Assembly: GCA_947561585.1 (NCBI GenBank)
Contig: CANNZV010000120.1
Span: 310,001-374,000 of the forward strand
Length of the DNA: 64,000 bases
From: Caprella mutica
Lineage: Eukaryota; Arthropoda; Malacostraca; Amphipoda; Caprellidae
Direction of reading: 5' to 3'
A program made the translations under genes and the position numbers. Shown here one piece after another: positions 52,401 to 61,400 of this stretch. Position 1 is the stretch's first letter. Every line of letters starts with the position of its first letter. Below the pieces are notes generated by a model. The model made no database searches and had not been told where the DNA came from. It saw only the letters and a program-made list of their open reading frames with translations.

Positions 52401-55400
52401 CTTTAACTATTTAGTACGTACTATGTCTATCTAGTACGCACTATAGCTATCTAGTACGTACTATATCTATCTAGTACGTACTATAGCTATCTAGTACGTA
52501 CTATAGCTATCTAGTACGTACTATAACTATCTAGTACGTACTATAGCTATTTAGTACGTACTTTAGCTATTTAGTACGTACTATATCTATCTAGTACGTA
52601 CTATAGCTATTTAGAACGTACTTTATCTATTTAGTACGTACTATGTCTATCTAGTACGTACTTTATCTATTTAGTAAATACTATGTCTATCTGGTACGTA
52701 CTATATCTATCTAGTACGTACTATATCTATCTAGTACGTACTTTAGCTATCTAGTACGTACTATAGCTATTTAGTACGTACTTTAGCTATTTAGTACGTA
52801 CTGTAGCTATACTATACCTATCTAGTACGTACTATACCTATCTAGTACGTACTAAAGCTATCTAGTACGTACTATAGCTATTTATAGACTCGTGACGAAT
52901 TAGCACACAATAAAAACATTGCGCAATCTGGTGCCAAAAGAAAAAAGGCAAAGTTTTACATAACTTCTCAATGCCAACTACTAAAAAGAAAAACCTTGTC
53001 ATTGATAATTAATGGCATTGGTATATTTAGATTCTAAATTTGAATTGGTAAATAGAAATAGTTTGTATTTAAGAAACATAGTAAGTGTTTATGTTTTTGT
53101 GATGGTAGTGATGTTTTAAGTCATTATTTAGATATATATTAGTCAGTTGTCACTTTTATTGGTTATTACTTATTCTGTAGATAAAGAAATAAGATAAACA
53201 TTTGTTAAAAGTCACTGTGGTTAATTATAATTAAGCACTATAGTTATATTTTCTTGTCTCTCCTTCTCCTCTTTCTTGCATTCTTTCTTATGCCCTTCTA
53301 CCTTCTCGTTCTTCCTTATTCTACCCTCTCCATTTCCCCTTATACTGTATGTCATGTACCTCTGCCGTAGACTATTGCCCGTGTCTCTTTATTCCTGCCT
53401 AGATAGCAAGATTTCTATGTTGCATTCAAAGTCTTTCATTCATTAATAAATTACGTTAAAATGTTTTTGCAAAAGAGTCACTATTAATCCACATCTTATG
53501 AGTAATAGATTGACTTAAACTGTGAATGTTGTGAACATTCTAAATCACATCACTCTCTCCACTCTTACATCACATCAGTCTCTCCACTCTTACATGACAT
53601 CACTCTCTCCACTCTTACATAACATCACTCTCTCCACTCTTACATGACATCACTCTCTCCACTCTTACATGACATCACTCTCTCCACTCTTACATGACAT
53701 CACTCTCTCCACTCTTACATAACATCACTCTCTTCACTCTTACCTCACATCACTCTCTCCACTCTTACATCACATCACTCTCTCCACTCTTACATGACAT
53801 CACTCTCTCCACTATTACATCACATCACTCTCTCCACTCTTACATCACATCACTCTCTCCACTCTTACATCACATCACTCTCTCCACTCTTACCTCACAT
53901 CACTCTCTCCACTCTTACATCACATCACTCTCTCCACTCTTACATGACATCACTCATTCTCTCTCTGATGCTACTCACCCTCCCGTAGATGCCGATGAAG
54001 TCACTCTCATTGGGTACATTCTCCTCACCGATGAACTCCCTGAGAATCTGCATGATTGACTGCACATCCTTCATCCTCTCTCTGTCATTCTTAATGTCCT
54101 TGTAGTCTGAGGATGAAGAGGGTGACACAGTTACCACCAGAGGGTGAGAGAGGGTGATAAATGGTGACACAGTTACCAAAAGAGGGTGAAGAGGGTGAGA
54201 GTAACCACCAGAGGGTGAAGAGGGTGAGAGTAACCACCAGAGGGTGACACAGCATACTCTTATCATTTTATATCTCCAGGTTATTTAACTACAATATTTG
54301 TATGCTTGACTTAACTTACAAAAAGTTTTAACTTTTGACGTCTGTTAAACAAACAGTTTGTGTGTTTGTGTGTCTGTGTGAATGTGTGCTTATTTGTTTG
54401 TGTGATGTATGGAGAATAAATGAAGAATACACTTCACATAGAATTATATAGATAGATAGATAAATGGATATGCCGTTTCTATTAATTCATATCAAATTAA
54501 TATTGATACAATTTGTTAAAGGTCCCCTCCACTCTAATATTTTATCACTCTATTCATTAGAACTAATGTTACTGATTATAAAACTGCAAACCATTTCAAA
54601 TTTGGTTCTATTATTTATTATAACATGTATTATAATATATAATACTCTGAATAATTCAAAACTATAAAAAGCTTTCAGACATATTATAAATGGCTGCCTA
54701 TACCGCTATCTAAATACCATTACTATAAAAAATATTAGATAGCTAAATGTGTACCTAATTATTTCCTAATTACCACTATACGGGATAAAGTTCGTACCTC
54801 TTCTTTGTTCTTTTGTTGAATCTATTAGAAAGTCGGACATGAAGGTTCAGTGTGAATATTTAACTATAGTTCTAGAGAAAATTTAAATTTAGGGTGGAGG
54901 TGACCTTTAATGTTAATTATATGACAATTTACTAAAGACTATAATAATATTAAAGTATTTAGCAGTTTTTATAATTCATTAGAATGTTTTGAAGATCTAA
55001 TTTCTAAGTTTTTAATTAATAACAAAACACAATTTCTCTTCCTAAAAATTTATTTAGAGCATATATTAATTTATGCAAAGTCAGCATTAAATTATTAGCA
55101 CAAACATCAAAAACCACAAAATCACCGACAGGCTCCGTCAATCATTAGATATGTTTTGCAAATAATATATTGATTTATTTTGTCTGAAATATTAAATTAC
55201 TTGAAACCTACGGAAATTCACTGTAATTTATTTAATAGTTTGTCATTTAAAGTAAGTAAGTCAATTGTAAAGGTCCGTACACACGTAGGTTTTGTTTTCA
55301 GTTTTTCCACCAGACTTTGGTATCCATGATACCTGCAGGTATCATGGATACCAATAAAATAAATAATATTTATATAGTTTTTCTTAAATTCTTGTGGAAA

Positions 55401-58400
55401 AAGTAGGAGGAGCTTAGCAAAAAGTTTGGTGGAAAGACTGAAAAAACCGTAAGTGTGTACGGCCCTTAACGGACCAGTTAGTTATTAGTGGACTGAGACT
55501 AAAATAGTCTCTATGAACTTACGGTTCATAAGATCCTTAAACTTTCGGCCTCGATTTACGCAAAATTTCTCCTCAATTTTTTCGCCACCGTCCTGCAGAG
55601 TACAACAAAGGGAGGAGCTTAGTTAGGCAATGACTGTTATGATCTAAAGTTCTAAGACCGTTAAATACCATCTTAAGACGTTTCTTCTTGTTTAATTATT
55701 CCTTTAAACCAATCTTCTTGAACAATTTTAAATTTTGATCGATCTTCTAAAATATTATTCATCTTCTGGTTGCAGTCTGTCTTATTCTTAAGAATAAGAC
55801 AGACTGCAACCAGAAGACAAATTTTAAAACTGAACTTAATGGTGTTGGTTTATATGTTCATTGTTTTTAATATTTATGTGGGAGAAATAGGTTAAGTTTA
55901 TCAGTTCATAGATCACTTATACAGTCTTTGAACCACTGGTGCAGTGTCTCTTCACTCAAACTGATAAACGCTTCAGTATTAGATGAAATAATTCGAGTGA
56001 GAAAAGGCACACGATACCCCAATAGTTTTTTTGTTGAATAAGATCTAGGTATATGTGCCAAAAACACAATTACTTCTTTTTAAAAGTCTTCTTCCCTCTT
56101 TATCAAGTAATTTTTTATATTATGTACTTATTACATAGAAATTTAAAGAAAAAAAAAATCAGATTTTGAGTCTATAACCGAATTGAAATGAATTTTAGCA
56201 AAATGTAAACTACAGAATTTTCAGAATTAAGGCAACAAATTTTTCGATGAATATATATAAAGTTCATAAATAAATAATAAGAAAACAATACAGTGTTCTA
56301 TTTATTCGATATTACTACTTTCTATATAACGAACTACACGTATCTATTTACTAACGAATAAATTAAAAGCAAGCGACACGTATCTGTTCTTGTGGAATGC
56401 TTCCTATTCCACTTAAAATTTTTCTTTCAGGTACTCGAGATATGTGCGAGGAGTAGCAGAGACCCTTGTCTTCAAAATTAATAAGATAAAAAGGTACAAC
56501 GTATTAAAGTCTGAACTCCTTGCTGGCAAAACATCTTTGTCTATGAAGGATGGATTGTTCCTTTGTATCCAGGATTTGAGTCAATTGGGAGCCCTGTGAT
56601 GGTACTGAGTCCTGCTGGTGTTCGAGACTCTTTTGTGAATCCAAAAGGTATTCTTAAGCTCATGGTAACGATTTCGATTTCATAATAAGAGATATGTACT
56701 ATTTTGAGTTCAATTTGACCTCACAAGGCACAAACACGAGGGGAGATCTACCAGTGTCTGTCACAGAAGCTCAATCTTCACTGTGCAATATGTGCATTTT
56801 GACGTCTCGTTATAATCTTGCCCGTGGTTGAGGGGAGGATTAATGAGCTCCAAACTTGATCATTCTGATGGTTCACAGCTTGGTGAATATCAAATTTCTT
56901 CTCATCTGTGTACACCAAGTTAGGGAATGTGCCTCAAGTTATTTCATCCAGGATGTTTTTTCAGCTTTCTTTCTTTTGTTGTGGTCATATAGCTGATGAC
57001 GTTTCAATATTTTAAGTGGCCAAAAACAACAACAACAACAGGTGTTTACTAACACCTGTTTCTGCAGACAGATTATGTTGGAATCGACGTGGGTTTCGAC
57101 ACAACTATACTCAACTATCCGTTTTTTTGTCCGTACACTTCGTTTAAAGTTTTCTTCTGGTTTATTCGAAGTTTTATCAGTCTCCTTGAACTTTTTTACA
57201 ATTTTCCAAACAAATGAACGATTCATTATCAACTTCTTTACAGTTTATGAATTAGTCTCTCCTTCTTTGTGGAGTTTACTCAATGTATGGACAACTGATC
57301 AGTCCGTAAATTTTGTATTTTGTAAATAATGTACTAAAGCGAAATAAAGAAAGAAAAAGTAAAATATCTCTCTTTTTTTTTAAAGAAAACTTTTTTCCTA
57401 AGACATAAATTAATTTCCCACATTCAACACTTTCTATAAAACTCTATCTATAAAAAGAAAGTTAGAATGATATTTTTTCATAAAGAAAAATCATAACTTT
57501 TAAAAATTAAATTAATGTCTGAAAATTTTGATGCCCATATAATTTGCTCTTTATTCAGGACAATTTGAAAATTGTGTCGTCTGTAATTGAGGCGCTAAAC
57601 TGTATTTCGATCTACAGTCTACACTCTACAGTATACAGTCTACACTCTACAGTCTACAGTCTACACTCTACAGTATACAGTCTACAGTCTACACTCTACA
57701 GTCTACAGTCTACACTCTACAGTATACAGTCTACAGTCTACACTCTACAGTCTACAGTCTACACTCTACAGTATACAGTCTACAGTATACAGTCTACAGT
57801 CTACAGTCTACACTCTACAGTCTACAGTCTACACTCTACAGTATACAGTCTACAGTCTACACTCTACAGTCTACAGTCTACACTCTACAGTATACAGTCT
57901 ACAGTATACAGTCTACAGTCTACACTCTACAGTCTACAGTCTACACTCAACAGTATACAGTCTACAGTCTACACTCTACAGTCTACAGTCTACACTCTAT
58001 AGTATACAGTCTACAGTCTACACTCTACAGTATACAGTCTACACTCTACAGTATACAGTCTACAGTCTACACTCTACAGTATACAGTCTACAGTCTACAC
58101 TCTACAGTATACAGTCTACACTCTACAGTATACAGTCTACACTCTACAGTATACAGTCTACAGTCTACACTCTACAGTATACAGTCTACAGTCTACACTC
58201 TACAGTCTACACTCTACAGTATACAGTCTACACTCTACAGTATACAGTCTACAGTCTACACTCTACAGTATACAGTCTACAGTCTACACTCTACAGTATA
58301 CAGTCTACAGTCTACACTCTACAGTCTACACTCTACAGTATACAGTCTACACTCTACAGTATACAGTCTACAGTCTACACTCTACAGTATACAGTCTACA

Positions 58401-61400
58401 CTCTACAGTATACAGTCTACAGTCTACACTCTACAGTATACAGTCTACACTCTACAGTCTATACACTCTACACTCTACAGCAATGATACAAAGTATGAAT
58501 CTGAAATCTAGAGGCCTGCTATAGGAATATTGTGTCACTAGCTTCAAGACTATAAACATAATATAAAACATAACATCGAATTTGAATGATTTTTTTGATA
58601 TGCAAAACTTTTTGCCTCAATTCTGAAACACCCTGTAATTTTCTAACTAATGAAATAATGTGTAATTTTCTAACTAATGAAATAATGTGTAATTTTCTAA
58701 CTAATGAAATGATGTGTAATTTTCTAACTAAAGAAATAATGTGTAATTTTCTAACTAATGAAATAATGTGTAATTTTCTAACTAATGAAATAATGTGTAA
58801 TTTTCTAACTAATGAAATAATGTGTAATTTTCTAACTAATGAAATAATGTGTAATTTTCTAACTAAAGAAATGATGTGTAATTTTCTAACTAATGAAATA
58901 ATGTGTAATTTTCTAACTAATGAAATAATGTGTAATTTTCTAACTAATGAAATAATGTGTAATTTTCTAACTAATGAAATAATGTGTAATTTTCTAACTA
59001 AAGAAATGATGTGTAATTTTCTAACTAATGAAATGATGTGTAATTTTCTAACTAATGAAATGATGTGTAATTTTCTAACTAAAGAAATGATGTGTAATTT
59101 TCTAACTAATGAAATAATGTGTAATTTTCTAACTAATGAAATAATGTGTAATTTTCTAACTAATGAAATAATGTGTAATTTTCTAACTAATGAAATAATG
59201 TGTAATTTTCTAACTAAAGAAATGATGTGTAATTTTCTAACTAATGAAATGATGTGTAATTTTCTAACTAATGAAATGATGTGTAATTTTCTAACTAAAG
59301 AAATGATGTGTAATTTTCTAACTAATGAAATGATGTGTAATTTTCTAACTAATGAAATGATGTGTAATTTTCTAACTAATGAAATGATGTGTAATTTTCT
59401 AACTAAAGAAATGATGTGTAATTTTCTAACTAATGAAATAATGTGTAATTTTCTAACTAATGAAATGATGTGTAATTTTCTAACTAATGAAATAATGTGT
59501 AATTTTCTAACTAATGAAATGATGTGTAATTTTCTAACTAAAGAAATGATGTGTAATTTTCTAACTAATGAAATGATGTGTAATTTTCTAACTAATGAAA
59601 TGATGTGTAATTTTCTAACTAATGAAATGATGTGTAATTTTCTAACTAATGAAATGATGTGTAATTTTCTAACTAATGAAATGATGTGTAATTTTCTAAC
59701 TAAAGAAATGATGTGTAATTTTCTAACTAATGAAATAATGTGTAATTTTCTAACTAATGAAATAATGTGTAATTTTCTAACTAATAAAATGATGTGTAAT
59801 TTTCTAACTAAAGAAATGATGTGTAATTTTCTAACTAAAGAAATGATGTGTAATTTTCTAACTAATGAAATGATGTGTAATTTTCTAACTAATGAAATGA
59901 TGTGTAATTTTCTAACTAATGAAATGATGTGTAATTTTCTAACTAAAGAAATGATGTGTAATTTTCTAACTAAAGAAATGATGTGTAATTTTCTAACTAA
60001 TGAAATGATGTGTAATTTTCTAACTAATGAAATGATGTGTAATTTTCTAACTAAAGAAATGATGTGTAATTTTCTAACTAATGAAATGATGTGTAATTTT
60101 CTAACTAATGAAATAATGTGTAATTTTCTAACTAATGAAATAATGTGTAATTTTCTAACTAATGAAATAATGTGTAATTTTCTAACTAATGAAATAATGT
60201 GTAATTTTCTAACTAATGAAATAATGTGTAATTTTCTAACTAATGAAATGATGTGTAATTTTCTAACTAATGAAATGATGTGTAATTTTCTAACTAATGA
60301 AATAATGTGTAATTTTCTAACTAATGAAATAATGTGTAATTTTCTAACTAATGAAATAATGTGTAATTTTCTAACTAAAGAAATGATGTGTAATTTTCTA
60401 ACTAATGAAATAATGTGTAATTTTCTAACTAAAGAAATGATGTGTAATTTCCTAACTAAAGAAATGATGTGTAATTTTCTAACTAATCAAATAATGTGTA
60501 ATTTTCTAACTAAAGAAATGATGTGTAATTTTCTAACTAAAGAAATAATGTGTAATTTTCTAACTAATGAAATGATGTGTAATTTTCTAACTAATGAAAT
60601 AATGTGTAATTTTCTAACTAATGAAATGATGTGTAATTTTCTAACTAAAGAAATGATGTGTAATTTTCTAACTAATGAAATGATGTGTAATTTTCTAACT
60701 AATGAAATGATGTGTAATTTTCTAACTAAAGAAATGATGTGTAATTTTCTAACTAATGAAATAATGTGTAATTTTCTAACTAATGAAATAATGTGTAATT
60801 TTCTAACTAATGAAATAATGTGTAATTTTCTAACTAATGAAATAATGTGTAATTTTCTAACTAATGAAATAATGTGTAATTTTCTAACTAATGAAATAAT
60901 GTGTAATTTTCTAACTAATGAAATAATGTGTAATTTTCTAACTAATGAAATGATGTGTAATTTTCTAACTAATGAAATAATGTGTAATTTTCTAACTAAT
61001 GAAATAATGTGTAATTTTCTAACTAATGAAATAATGTGTAATTTTCTAACTAATGAAATAATGTGTAATTTTCTAACTAATGAAATAATGTGTAATTTTC
61101 TAACTAATGAAATAATGTGTAATTTTCTAACTAATGAAATAATGTGTAATTTTCTAACTAATGAAATAATGTGTAATTTTCTAACTAATGAAATAATGTG
61201 TAATTTCCTAACTAATGAAATAATGTGTAATTTTCTAACTAAAGAAATGATGTGTAATTTTCTAACTAATGAAATGATGTGTAATTTTCTAACTAATGAA
61301 ATGATGTGTAATTTTCTAACTAATGAAATAATGTGTAATTTTCTAACTAATGAAATAATGTGTAATTTTCTAACTAAAGAAATGATGTGTAATTTTCTAA

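Noticed and set aside
57042..57329. Plus-strand 95-codon frame
   Set aside because: Antisense of the mariner-like relic, whose minus-strand translation has recognisable transposase blocks.
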